From positions 62,001-126,000 of the forward strand of contig NZ_SLZQ01000005.1 of the NCBI RefSeq assembly GCF_004342585.1: 64,000 bases of DNA. The letters run 5' to 3'. Of the stretch, positions 48,198 to 56,310 are shown piece after piece. The stretch comes from Paucimonas lemoignei. Its GTDB lineage: Bacteria > Pseudomonadota > Gammaproteobacteria > Burkholderiales > Burkholderiaceae_D. Positions within the stretch are counted from its first letter, which is position 1; every line of letters starts with the position of its first letter. A program made the translations under genes and the position numbers. The notes under the pieces were generated by a model that was given only the letters and a program-made list of their open reading frames with translations, searched no databases and had not been told where the DNA came from.

Positions 48198-49577
48198 ATG
48201 TTTGAAAAAATCCTGATCGCCAATCGCGGCGAGATTGCCTTGCGCATCCAGCGCGCCTGCCGTGAAATGGGCATCAAAACCGTGGTCGTCCATTCGGAAG
48301 CCGACCGCGAAGCGAAGTACGTGAAACTGGCCGACGAATCCGTCTGTATCGGCCCCGCCCCTTCGCCGCAAAGTTACCTCAACATGCCGGCCATTATCAG
48401 CGCTGCTGAAGTGACCGATGCCGAAGCTATCCATCCCGGCTATGGCTTTTTGTCGGAAAACGCCGATTTCGCCGAGCGTGTCGAGCAATCCGGCTTTGTC
48501 TTCATCGGCCCGCGTCCGGATTCGATCCGCATGATGGGTGACAAGGTCACGGCCAAGCAGACCATGATCAAGGCCGGCGTGCCGTGCGTACCCGGCTCCG
48601 ACGGCGCCTTGCCGGACGATCCGAAGGAAATCGTCCGCATCGCCCGCAAGATCGGCTATCCGGTCATTATTAAAGCGGCCGGCGGCGGCGGCGGACGCGG
48701 CATGCGCGTGGTGCATACCGAAGCCGCGCTGCTCAACGCCGTGACCATGACCAAGACCGAAGCCGGTGCTGCCTTTGGCAATCCGGAAGTCTACATGGAG
48801 AAATTCCTGGAAAATCCGCGCCACGTGGAAATTCAGATTCTCGCGGATGAATTCAAGAATGCGATCTGGCTGGGCGAACGCGATTGCTCGATGCAGCGCC
48901 GCCACCAGAAAGTGATCGAGGAAGCGCCCGCCCCGGGTATTCCGCGCAAGATCGTCGAGCGCATCGGCGAACGTTGCGCCGATGCCTGCCGCAAGATGGG
49001 TTACCGCGGTGCCGGCACCTTCGAGTTCCTGTATGAAAACGGCGAATTCTATTTCATTGAAATGAATACGCGCGTCCAGGTCGAGCATCCGGTCACCGAA
49101 ATGATCACCGGCGTGGATATCGTGCAGGAACAGATCCGTATCGCTGCCGGCGAAAAGCTGCGTTACCGCCAGCGCGATATCGTTCTGAACGGCCATGCGA
49201 TCGAATGCCGCATCAATGCGGAAGATCCGTTCAAGTTCATTCCGTCGCCCGGCCGCATCACCAACTGGCACGTTCCCGGCGGCCCCGGCATCCGTGTCGA
49301 CTCTCATGTCTATGCCGGCTATTTCGTGCCGCCGAATTACGACTCGATGGTCGGCAAGGTGATCTCCTACGGCGCCACTCGCGATCAGGCGATCAAGCGC
49401 ATGCAGATCGCCCTGTCGGAAATGGTGGTCGAGGGGATCCAGACCAATATCGCGCTGCACCGCGAACTGATGGTCGATGGCCGCTTCATTGAAGGCGGGA
49501 CCAACATCCACTATCTTGAACATAAGCTGGCCAACAAGCCGGATTTGCCCAAGACTCCGGAAGCCAACAAGGCATAA
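48198..49577 (+). CDS. accC: Biotin carboxylase subunit of acetyl-CoA carboxylase
   Basis: A 459-residue ATP-grasp enzyme that carboxylates biotin on AccB. Start [20 protein letters not shown]-binding glycine loop [14 protein letters not shown] (about 159), [18 protein letters not shown] (about 230), and the catalytic block [20 protein letters not shown] (about 286) are all intact. Length is close to E. coli AccC (449). Confidence 0.97.
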   Translation: MFEKILIANRGEIALRIQRACREMGIKTVVVHSEADREAKYVKLADESVCIGPAPSPQSYLNMPAIISAAEVTDAEAIHPGYGFLSENADFAERVEQSGFVFIGPRPDSIRMMGDKVTAKQTMIKAGVPCVPGSDGALPDDPKEIVRIARKIGYPVIIKAAGGGGGRGMRVVHTEAALLNAVTMTKTEAGAAFGNPEVYMEKFLENPRHVEIQILADEFKNAIWLGERDCSMQRRHQKVIEEAPAPGIPRKIVERIGERCADACRKMGYRGAGTFEFLYENGEFYFIEMNTRVQVEHPVTEMITGVDIVQEQIRIAAGEKLRYRQRDIVLNGHAIECRINAEDPFKFIPSPGRITNWHVPGGPGIRVDSHVYAGYFVPPNYDSMVGKVISYGATRDQAIKRMQIALSEMVVEGIQTNIALHRELMVDGRFIEGGTNIHYLEHKLANKPDLPKTPEANKA

Positions 49578-49579
49578 GC

Positions 49580-50530
49580 ATGAGCTGGACTGAAATCGTC
49601 ATCGACGTTCCCCTCCATCAGGCTGAGGCCCTGTCCGACGCCCTGATGGAAGTCGGCGCGCTATCGGTGTCGGTGGAGGACGCCGACGAAGGCACGGACG
49701 CCGAACGCCCGCTGTTCGGCGAGCCCGGCATGGAACCGGAGCAAACCGCCTGGGAACATAGCCGGGTCGTGGCATTGGCGCCACTGGAAGCGGATCATGC
49801 CGCCCTGCTGGCGGAAGCACAGGCATTGTGCGAACCGCCCTTGCAAACGGCAAAACTCAATTACAGCCTGCGCTCGGTGGCCGACCAGGACTGGGTGCGG
49901 CTGACGCAATCGCAGTTCGAGCCTATTCATATCGGCAAGAATATCTGGGTCGTGCCGAGCTGGCACGATGCTCCCGATCCGAACGCGCTGGTATTGGAAC
50001 TCGATCCCGGTCTCGCTTTCGGCACCGGCAGCCATCCCACGACTCGCTTGTGCATGGAGTGGCTGGAAACCCATGCGCCGGCCGGACAGTCGGTCCTCGA
50101 CTATGGCTGCGGCTCCGGCATCCTGGCGCTGGTCGCCAAGAAACTTGGCGCGCGCGAAGTCGCCGGTGTCGATATCGATGCGCAAGCCATTGAGGCGGCC
50201 CGCCACAACAGTCAGCGCAACGGCTGCGAAATCGATTATTTCCTGCCGGACGACTTTACGACGGCGCACCCGCATACGACCTTCGATGTTGTGGTCGCCA
50301 ACATCCTGTCCAGCCCGCTGAAGCTGCTGGCACCCATGCTGTGCGGACGCGTGACTCCGGGCGGCCGACTGGTGTTATCAGGCGTCCTGGCGCGGCAAGC
50401 CGATGAAGTTGCGGCAGCCTACGCTCCTTTCATGAAAATGGATGTCTGGGCCGAGCGCGAAGGCTGGGTTGCCCTTTCCGGCACCCTGCCCGATCAGCCG
50501 CCGACATCGGACGATGCCACGCGTGCCTGA
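49580..50530 (+). CDS. prmA: Ribosomal protein L11 methyltransferase
   Basis: A 316-residue SAM enzyme trimethylating L11. The N-terminal substrate domain (about 1-100) leads to [23 protein letters not shown] (about 138), then SAM motif [20 protein letters not shown] (about 173) and the N-I-L-S-S-P-L motif (about 240). Starts two bases after the accC stop, so in the accBC operon. Confidence 0.95.
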   Translation: MSWTEIVIDVPLHQAEALSDALMEVGALSVSVEDADEGTDAERPLFGEPGMEPEQTAWEHSRVVALAPLEADHAALLAEAQALCEPPLQTAKLNYSLRSVADQDWVRLTQSQFEPIHIGKNIWVVPSWHDAPDPNALVLELDPGLAFGTGSHPTTRLCMEWLETHAPAGQSVLDYGCGSGILALVAKKLGAREVAGVDIDAQAIEAARHNSQRNGCEIDYFLPDDFTTAHPHTTFDVVVANILSSPLKLLAPMLCGRVTPGGRLVLSGVLARQADEVAAAYAPFMKMDVWAEREGWVALSGTLPDQPPTSDDATRA

Positions 50531-50532
50531 CG

Positions 50533-52041
50533 ATGGCCCTCGCGACCCAGTGCCCGCACTGCCATACCACCTTCAGGGTCGCCCATGACCAGCTGAAGCT
50601 GCGTTCGGGCCTGGTACGCTGCGGCGCCTGCAAGCAAATATTCAACGGTATCGAAAACCTGGTGGCGCCGGATCAGGCAAGCCCGAGTGCGCCGCCATCC
50701 GCGCCCGTCAAACCCTCGGTAGCGCCGGCCGCGCCATCGCCGGCGGCACCTGTCAAACCAGATTCATCCCTGGCCTCATCAGCGGTTTCCAATGCGGTCA
50801 CGGCTATTTCTCAAGAAGAAGCCGAGCCGGCCGAAACACCCAAGCCGCAGCCAAGTGAACGATCCGCTATCAATACGCTTGAGTTCGTGCCGGTCGATGA
50901 TCCGGAAACGCAAACTCGTATCCTCGCATCGGAATCAAACCCCGGCCAAGCTCCGGCACGCGAACAAATAGCCGCAACGGAACCGCAAGCTATAGATGAC
51001 GATCCGCTGACGCGCATGACGCTGGTGGATTTCAGCTTGTTTGAAGAGGATATCGAGAAGGAAGCCGAGCCCGAAATTTCGGAAGTCCCTCCTGCATCGC
51101 CCCCGTCGACGCAAGAGATCTGGCCGAATACCACGGAACTGGTCGAAGCGGAATCTGCCGAACCCCACGTGGACATCGAACCCGCCACGCCGGTCGAGCA
51201 GGACGCAGCGGATGCTTCCGCTCCTGAACCGGTCACCGAACCCATACCTGCCGCAGAACCCGAGCCGGCACTCGCAATCGACGCTCAGCCGCTGCCTGTT
51301 GCGGAAGAACCGGTTGAAGACGATACAGTTCCCAATACTCGGGTCGATGCAACGACGGCCATCATGGCGGACACTACGCCGCCGCAGGACATCGACACCG
51401 TCGCACCCGTTACGGCAGGAGTGGCACTTCCCGCCAGCGCGACTACAGAAGAAATACAGCCCCAAGAATACAGCGAAAGCGAAATTGAAGAGTCCTCTGC
51501 CGCCACGGAAGACGAAGAACCAAGCTTCGTCACCAGCGAAAGGCGTCGGCAGCGTCGCCGACGGGCCATGCACATATTCATGGCGGTTGCTTCGATCCTG
51601 CTCTTTGCTGCCGTGCTGTTCCAGGCCGCTTACGTCTTCCGCAACCAGCTCGCTGTACGTTTTCCGCAAACCAGGCCATTGCTTTCCCAGCTATGCAATG
51701 TAGCCGGATGCCAGGTGCAATTGCCAGCGCAAATTGACCAGGTTTCCATCGAGTCCAATGAATTGCAAATGGCTGCGGCGAACAAGAATGTGTTCATGCT
51801 CAGCCTGCTGTTACACAACCGTAGCTCGCTCCCGCAATCCTGGCCATACATCGAACTGACCTTGAACGACAAGGAAGGCAAAGCGCTCGTGCGCCGAGTC
51901 CTGACACCGAAAGAATATCTACCCGCAGACAAGAAGCTGGCGGATGGCATAGCCGCCCGTTCCGAACAGGCGGTCAACGTTTCCTTCGAGCTGAACCAAT
52001 TGCAGGCTTCGGATTACCGGGTTTATCTGTTTTATCCCTGA
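50533..52041 (+). CDS. Zinc-ribbon and DUF3426 single-pass membrane protein
   Basis: A 502-residue protein with three parts. An MJ0042-type zinc ribbon lies at the N-terminus (CPHC at 8-11, CGAC near 33-36). A long low-complexity acidic Pro/Ala/Glu region follows (about 50-340). One TM (about 349-370, MAVASILLFAAVLFQAAYVF) then leads to a DUF3426 domain, similar to an Ig-like FxLyD fold, at 385-502. The topology puts the zinc ribbon in the cytoplasm and the DUF outside. Function unknown. It starts two bases after prmA. The Glu/Pro region is probably extended and fast-evolving. Confidence 0.9.
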   Translation: MALATQCPHCHTTFRVAHDQLKLRSGLVRCGACKQIFNGIENLVAPDQASPSAPPSAPVKPSVAPAAPSPAAPVKPDSSLASSAVSNAVTAISQEEAEPAETPKPQPSERSAINTLEFVPVDDPETQTRILASESNPGQAPAREQIAATEPQAIDDDPLTRMTLVDFSLFEEDIEKEAEPEISEVPPASPPSTQEIWPNTTELVEAESAEPHVDIEPATPVEQDAADASAPEPVTEPIPAAEPEPALAIDAQPLPVAEEPVEDDTVPNTRVDATTAIMADTTPPQDIDTVAPVTAGVALPASATTEEIQPQEYSESEIEESSAATEDEEPSFVTSERRRQRRRRAMHIFMAVASILLFAAVLFQAAYVFRNQLAVRFPQTRPLLSQLCNVAGCQVQLPAQIDQVSIESNELQMAAANKNVFMLSLLLHNRSSLPQSWPYIELTLNDKEGKALVRRVLTPKEYLPADKKLADGIAARSEQAVNVSFELNQLQASDYRVYLFYP

Positions 52042-52117
52042 TGCGCGAAACAATGGCTGAATTGCCAGCCAGCGGGCGCAGAGCCGATACCATTCCCACA
52101 TAGACTGGAACTCCTTT

Positions 52118-53053
52118 ATGACATCACTGATTTGCGGCTCGCTCGCCTTCGACAGCATCATGCTGTTTGGCGGGCGCTTTTCCGAGGCACTCCTTGCCGA
52201 CCAATTGCACCAAATTAACGTCTCATTCTTCGTGCCAGAAATGCGCCGCGAATTTGGCGGCTGCGCCGGGAATATCGCCTACAACCTGAAACTGTTGAAT
52301 GGCGATCCGCTCATCATGGCCACGATCGGCAAGGATGGCGGCGTGTATCTGGAACGGCTGGAGGCATTGGGGATCAGCACTCGCGCAATCCGCACGGTCG
52401 ACTCCACCTTTACCGCACAAGCCTTCATCACGACCGATAGCGGCAACAACCAGATCACTGCCTTTCACCCAGGCGCGATGACCATGTCGCACCTGAACAA
52501 GGTTGCGGAAGCCGGTCCCGTGAAGCTCGCCATTGTCGCCCCAGACGGACGCGACGGCATGCTGCAGCACGCTGCCGATTGCGTAGCGCTCGGCATTCCT
52601 TTCATTTTTGATCCGGGTCAGGGCTTGCCCATGTTTAATGGACAGGAACTGGAGCACTTCATCGACCTGGCCAGCTATGTGGCCGTGAATGATTACGAAG
52701 CAGCGCTGCTAATGGAGCGAACCGGCCTGACGCTGGCGCACATCACCCAGCGCGTGAATGCATTGATCGTCACCCGTGGCGAACTGGGAGCGGATATCTA
52801 CGTCAAGGGTGAGCATATCGCCATTCCGCCGGTGCAGGCCGAAGCGGTAGCGGACCCTACGGGTTGTGGCGACGCATTCAGGGCCGGCATCCTGTATGGC
52901 CTGACCAATGGGCTCGATTGGCCGACCACTGGCCGCTTGGCGAGCCTCATGGGCGCCATCAAGATTGCCCATCAGGGCGGACAGAATCATGCCCCGAGCC
53001 GCGAAGAAATCGAAGAGCGCTTCGAACGGGCTTTCGGCTACCGCTTCTCATAA
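52118..53053 (+). CDS. PfkB-family carbohydrate (adenosine/ribokinase-like) kinase
   Basis: A 311-residue ribokinase-fold kinase. FGGCAGNIAYNLKLLNGDPLIMATIGKDG (about 45) is the PfkB signature 1 region. ADPTGCGDAFRAGILYGL (about 246) is signature 2 with the catalytic Asp. In similar proteins adenosine is a frequent substrate; the sugar cannot be assigned from sequence. It stands 76 bp after the DUF3426 gene and may be co-transcribed. It converges on the DUF167 gene. Confidence 0.9.
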   Translation: MTSLICGSLAFDSIMLFGGRFSEALLADQLHQINVSFFVPEMRREFGGCAGNIAYNLKLLNGDPLIMATIGKDGGVYLERLEALGISTRAIRTVDSTFTAQAFITTDSGNNQITAFHPGAMTMSHLNKVAEAGPVKLAIVAPDGRDGMLQHAADCVALGIPFIFDPGQGLPMFNGQELEHFIDLASYVAVNDYEAALLMERTGLTLAHITQRVNALIVTRGELGADIYVKGEHIAIPPVQAEAVADPTGCGDAFRAGILYGLTNGLDWPTTGRLASLMGAIKIAHQGGQNHAPSREEIEERFERAFGYRFS

Positions 53054-53139
53054 GCCTTGCCTTCTCAAGCCTGATTCGACCATCAGGCTCGCGCAATTGC
53101 ACTGCGATTGGAGGAACGACGCGGACTCCTGCGCTTGCT

Positions 53140-53457
53140 TTAGTCAGGGGCGGCAAGCGCCAGCAGCGCTTTCAAGACACTGTCGGCTGTCATGGCAGGC
53201 GCGGCAATCTCCAGAAGCTTGCGCCTGGACGTCTGGCCATGCGCAACGCTGACAGCGCTCTTGGACAGTTTCAGCGCTTCAGCAACAAATTTGATCAGTG
53301 CCTCGTTCGCCTTGCCTTCGATCGGCTGTGCCTGCAGGCGAATCTTCAGCGCGTCACCATGCATGCCCGCGACGCCTGTGCGCTTCGCATTGGGCATGAC
53401 TTGCACCTGCAGCCGGACGCACTTCTGTTCCGGCGTGCTCGCATCCTTGCGGCTCAC
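53140..53457 (-). CDS. DUF167 (YggU-like) family protein
   Basis: A 105-residue protein of unknown function. VRLQVQVMPNAKRTGVAGMHGDALKIRLQAQPIEGKANEALIKFVAEALKLSKSAVSVAHGQTSRRKLLEI matches the DUF167 core over almost its entire length. It starts at a GTG overlapping the YggT stop (GTGA, 53454-53457). The yggT-DUF167 pair is common in proteobacteria. Confidence 0.92.
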   Translation of the reverse strand: MSRKDASTPEQKCVRLQVQVMPNAKRTGVAGMHGDALKIRLQAQPIEGKANEALIKFVAEALKLSKSAVSVAHGQTSRRKLLEIAAPAMTADSVLKALLALAAPD

Positions 53458-53996
53458 ATCATTCCCGGCAGGATTGCACTCACCACCCGCAAGCCAATCT
53501 GCAGCAGCAGCAGCGCCACCAGCGGACTGAGGTCGATATTGCCGATCAACGGCAGCACACGGCGCAGCGGCCGCAAGAGCGGCTCGGTCAGTGCACCGAC
53601 AAATGGCGCCAGGGGTGCATGCGGATTGACCCAGCTGAAAATGACTTCAACGATGATCAAACCCATGAAGCCGTAAAAGATCCACTGGATAAACCGCAGC
53701 AAGGACAGCAGCAGCACTAGTTGCACCGACAGAGGGAAAAACAGCCAGACAGTAACGATTATCGACAGCAGCGCGATCAGAAACGCGCCCAGCAAGCTGG
53801 CCCAGTCGTACCCACCGGCACCTGGAACGATCCGCCGCAGCGGCTTGACCAGCCAATCGGATAATTTGAAAGTAAAGTGGGCGACCGACATAGGGGGCCG
53901 CACGCGCACCACCTGCATCCAGAACCGCAGCAGCAGCACCACAGCGAGCAAACCGGCAATAGTATCGACAATCAACGTGACTATGCTCTGCAGCAC
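53454..53996 (-). CDS. YggT family integral membrane protein
   Basis: A 180-residue membrane protein with two YggT repeats, about 5-85 and 100-175, each with hydrophobic pairs (LIVDTIAGLLAVVLLLRFWMQ, FIQWIFYGFMGLIIVEVIFSWVNP) and a conserved PL-R-RR-LP segment (KPLRRIVPGAGG, LLRPLRRVLPLIG). Role unknown; homologues have been linked to osmotic stress and cell-division or photosynthetic complex assembly. Coupled to the DUF167 gene. Confidence 0.92.
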   Translation of the reverse strand: MLQSIVTLIVDTIAGLLAVVLLLRFWMQVVRVRPPMSVAHFTFKLSDWLVKPLRRIVPGAGGYDWASLLGAFLIALLSIIVTVWLFFPLSVQLVLLLSLLRFIQWIFYGFMGLIIVEVIFSWVNPHAPLAPFVGALTEPLLRPLRRVLPLIGNIDLSPLVALLLLQIGLRVVSAILPGMM

Positions 53997-54040
53997 GGCA
54001 GCTCCTCCTTGATGAAATGCGTTCCAGTCAAAAGCGCGAA

Positions 54041-54081
54041 ATAAAATCCCGCTGTAAAGCGCGAAGCCCTACAGCGGGATT
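54041..54081 (-). terminator. Rho-independent terminator of the H1-like gene
   Basis: AATCCCGCTGTA and TACAGCGGGATT form a 12-bp perfect stem with a 13-base loop, followed on the minus strand by TTTTATTT. It lies about 40 bp beyond the H1-like stop and would also block read-through into yggT. Confidence 0.82.
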
Positions 54082-54119
54082 GTGCCTGAACTTAATCAGG
54101 CTTCCAAGTCGGACTTGGA

Positions 54120-54581
54120 TTACGGACGGGTGCCGGTCGGAAACGGCCAAGCTGCTGCCGGGTTCAGCACAGTCTTGACAGCAGGTGCTGCGGCTTTCTT
54201 CGCTGCCGGCTTTTTAGCGGCTGCTGCCTTCTTCGGTGCTGCGGCTTTCTTCGCTACCGGCTTCTTGGCGGCTGCTGCCTTCTTCGGTGCTGCGGCTTTC
54301 TTCGCTACCGGCTTCTTGGCGGCTGCTGCCTTCTTCGGTGCTGCGGCCTTCTTCGCTACCGGCTTCTTGGCGGCTGCTGCCTTCTTCGGTGCTGCGGCTT
54401 TCTTCGCTACCGGCTTCTTGGCGGCTGCTGCCTTCTTCGGTGCTGCGGCTTTCTTCGCTACCGGCTTCTTGGCGGCTGCTGCCTTCTTCGGTGCTGCGGC
54501 TTTTTTGGCTGCTGCAGGTTTAGCAGCTGCCTTCTTTGCAGCGGTCTTCTTCGCTGCGGTTTTTTTAGCGGCTGTTGCCAT
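54120..54581 (-). CDS. Histone H1-like Lys/Ala-rich DNA-binding protein with tandem repeats
   Basis: A 153-residue protein composed almost only of Ala, Lys and Pro. After MATAAKKTAAKKT comes a 17-residue unit (KKPVAKKAAAPKKAAAA) repeated five times with a sixth variant copy, then a short neutral tail (LNPAAAWPFPTGTRP). Composition matches bacterial H1-like nucleoid proteins such as HctA/BphA/AlgP, which bind DNA non-specifically and vary in length between strains. The start at 54581 has AGGAG seven bases upstream. The tail is unlike the rest. Exact function is inferred from composition only. Confidence 0.85.
   Translation of the reverse strand: MATAAKKTAAKKTAAKKAAAKPAAAKKAAAPKKAAAAKKPVAKKAAAPKKAAAAKKPVAKKAAAPKKAAAAKKPVAKKAAAPKKAAAAKKPVAKKAAAPKKAAAAKKPVAKKAAAPKKAAAAKKPAAKKAAAPAVKTVLNPAAAWPFPTGTRP
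54187..54505 (-). repeat. 51-bp tandem repeat array inside the H1-like gene
   Basis: Copies start at 54220, 54271, 54322, 54373, 54424 and 54475, exactly 51 bp apart. Five full units are identical at nearly every base, including third codon positions; one has a single T-to-C change. Partial, more divergent copies flank the array. Identity at silent positions shows recent duplication rather than protein-level selection alone. Confidence 0.95.
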
Positions 54582-54626
54582 TTGTTTCTCCTTCACGTGA
54601 TGGAAAATATCAAGCTACTTTGAAAC

Positions 54627-54656
54627 CCGCATAATGCATCGCGATGCACCATGCGG
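54627..54656 (-). repeat. Nested inverted repeat in the H1-like gene leader
   Basis: An outer stem CCGCAT/ATGCGG encloses a 14-bp perfect palindrome (half-site TGCATCG). It is about 46 bp upstream of the H1-like start. It could be an operator or an RNA hairpin in the 5' leader. A smaller stem CAAGCA/TGCTTG lies at 54671-54688. Confidence 0.6.
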
Positions 54657-54841
54657 ATTATTCATCGGCACAAGCAAGCCTCTGCTTGCGCTAATGAATT
54701 CGGCACCAGCTGAACTGCTGCATCCCCTCACCTATGCAGCACTTCAGCCTTTTTGGTCGACTTCCAAGACACGTTTCACGCATCCTTGAGGCCGCGCCAT
54801 TCACGACGCGGCGAACAGCCAAGCTGCTCCGACCTTAAAAA

Positions 54842-54864
54842 GACGCCGGCGATACGCCAGCGTC
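54842..54864 (-). terminator. Second hairpin terminator downstream of nrdB
   Basis: GACGCtGGCG style arms (10 bp, one mismatch) with a three-base loop, followed by TTTTT on the minus strand. It lies 38 bp beyond the stronger nrdB terminator. The noncoding stretch 54597-55080 contains this, the next element and the H1-like leader; I see no gene in it. Confidence 0.65.
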
Positions 54865-54901
54865 GGAATTCGACTTGAGAAGAATCGAACGAAATTCCAA
54901 A

Positions 54902-54940
54902 GAAAAAGCCGCCTTGCCCGGATTAACCGGGAAAAGCGGC
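54902..54940 (-). terminator. Rho-independent terminator of nrdAB
   Basis: On the minus strand GCCGC and GCGGC with an inner CCCGG/CCGGG stem form a long hairpin followed by TTTTTCTTT. It is about 140 bp after the nrdB stop. Confidence 0.82.
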
Positions 54941-55080
54941 ATCGACAGATTAGCTCGATTCGTTCTTCGACTATTCATTAATTCGGGTAATGCCTTTCTG
55001 AGTTGCGGCCTTATTTTTATGTGACCGCTCTTTGCATTCTCTCCGCTTCAGCTTTGTTCGAGTACTCGGTATTGAACTTC

Positions 55081-56229
55081 TCAATCCCAGCTAAGGGCGC
55101 CACCGGTTTGATATTCGATTACGCGGGTCTCGAAAAAGTTTCGTTCCTTTTTCAAATCGATCATCTCGCTCATCCACGGGAAGGGATTTTCCTCCTGCGG
55201 GAACAACGCTTCGAGTCCGATCTGTTGCGCGCGACGATTCGCGATGAAGCGCAGATAACCCTTGAACATCGGTGCATTCAAACCTAGCACACCACGCGGC
55301 ATTGTATCCTCTGCGTAACGATATTCCAACTCCACCGCGCGTAAAAACAACGATTTAATCTCGTCGCGGAATTCAGGAGTCCACAAATGCGGATTCTCCA
55401 TCTTGATCGAGTTGATCAAGTCGATTCCGAAATTGCAGTGCATCGATTCATCACGCAAGATGTATTGATACTGCTCCGCTGCGCCGACCATCTTGTTCTG
55501 GCGGCCGAGCGCGAGAATTTGCGTGAAGCCGACGTAGAAGAACAAGCCTTCCATCAGGCACGCGAACACGATCAGCGAGCGCAGCAGCGTTTGATCCGCT
55601 TCGACCGTGCCGGTCTTGAATTCCGGATTGGTAAGCACATCGATGAACGGGATCAGGAATTCATCCTTGTCACGGATCGACGCAACTTCATGGTAAGCGT
55701 TGAAGATCTCCGCTTCATCCAGGCCGAGCGACTCGACGATGTACTGGTAGGCGTGCGTGTGGATCGCTTCCTCGAACGCTTGGCGCAGCAGGTACTGGCG
55801 GCATTCCGGCGCGGTGATGTGGCGATAGGTGCCCAGCACGATATTGTTGGCGGCCAGCGAGTCGGCGGTGACGAAGAAACCGAGGTTGCGCTTGACGATG
55901 CGGCGCTCGTCTTCGGTCAGGCCGTTCGGATTCTTCCACAGCTCGATGTCGCGCTGCATGTTGATTTCCTGCGGCATCCAGTGATTGGCGCAGCCGGCCA
56001 GGTACTTGTCCCAGGCCCACTTGTATTTGAACGGCACCAGCTGGTTGACGTCGGTCTGGCCATTGATGATGCGCTTGTCGGCCATATTAACGCGGCGCTC
56101 GGCGCCGCCTTCGACAGCATCCGGACGTGCGACCAGCGCCGGGTTCAATGCGACATCCGCTTGCGGGCGGCTTGGCGCCGCCGGTTGCAATGCAGGCTGA
56201 GCTGCGGTTTCTTCGTCCCAACTTAACAT
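55081..56229 (-). CDS. nrdB: Class Ia ribonucleotide reductase beta subunit
   Basis: A 382-residue diiron-tyrosyl radical protein. The iron ligands and radical Tyr are in [14 protein letters not shown] (about 157-170), with the E-x-x-H-x-x-x-Y spacing of E. coli E115/H118/Y122. [26 protein letters not shown] and [18 protein letters not shown] carry the second set. The C-terminus ends GGALSWD, the peptide that docks on NrdA. The ATG at 56229 is used; the upstream frame to 56304 is not homologous. It follows nrdA by 81 bp holding a hairpin. Confidence 0.96.
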   Translation of the reverse strand: MLSWDEETAAQPALQPAAPSRPQADVALNPALVARPDAVEGGAERRVNMADKRIINGQTDVNQLVPFKYKWAWDKYLAGCANHWMPQEINMQRDIELWKNPNGLTEDERRIVKRNLGFFVTADSLAANNIVLGTYRHITAPECRQYLLRQAFEEAIHTHAYQYIVESLGLDEAEIFNAYHEVASIRDKDEFLIPFIDVLTNPEFKTGTVEADQTLLRSLIVFACLMEGLFFYVGFTQILALGRQNKMVGAAEQYQYILRDESMHCNFGIDLINSIKMENPHLWTPEFRDEIKSLFLRAVELEYRYAEDTMPRGVLGLNAPMFKGYLRFIANRRAQQIGLEALFPQEENPFPWMSEMIDLKKERNFFETRVIEYQTGGALSWD

Positions 56230-56262
56230 ATGTATTCCTGTTTGATGTCTGTTTAAATGTGG

Positions 56263-56296
56263 GCGCGATCTGCTCGAATACAAGCAATGATCGCGC
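56263..56296 (-). repeat. Hairpin in the nrdA-nrdB gap
   Basis: GCGCGATC..TGCT pairs with AGCA..GATCGCGC (12 bp with a two-base bulge, eight-base loop). There is no T run. It is placed between the nrdA stop and the nrdB start, and may protect nrdA mRNA or set subunit ratios. Confidence 0.55.
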
Positions 56297-56310
56297 ACGT
56301 TCAAAACAAA

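Noticed and set aside
53076-53097. Stem AGCCTGA/TCAGGCT between the PfkB kinase and the DUF167 gene
   Set aside because: No T run on either strand; too weak to call a terminator.
54187-54505. Repeat array considered as CRISPR
   Set aside because: Units are contiguous with no spacers, in phase with a coding frame, and code for a known low-complexity protein type.
54082-54600. 172-codon plus-strand frame (repeating AAAFFGAAAFF) opposite the H1-like gene
   Set aside because: It is only the other strand of the 51-bp repeats. The minus-strand frame has the start, Shine-Dalgarno and terminator.
55003-55287. 94-codon plus-strand frame at the nrdB 3' end
   Set aside because: Most of it is antisense to the conserved C-terminus of NrdB and it has no recognisable features.
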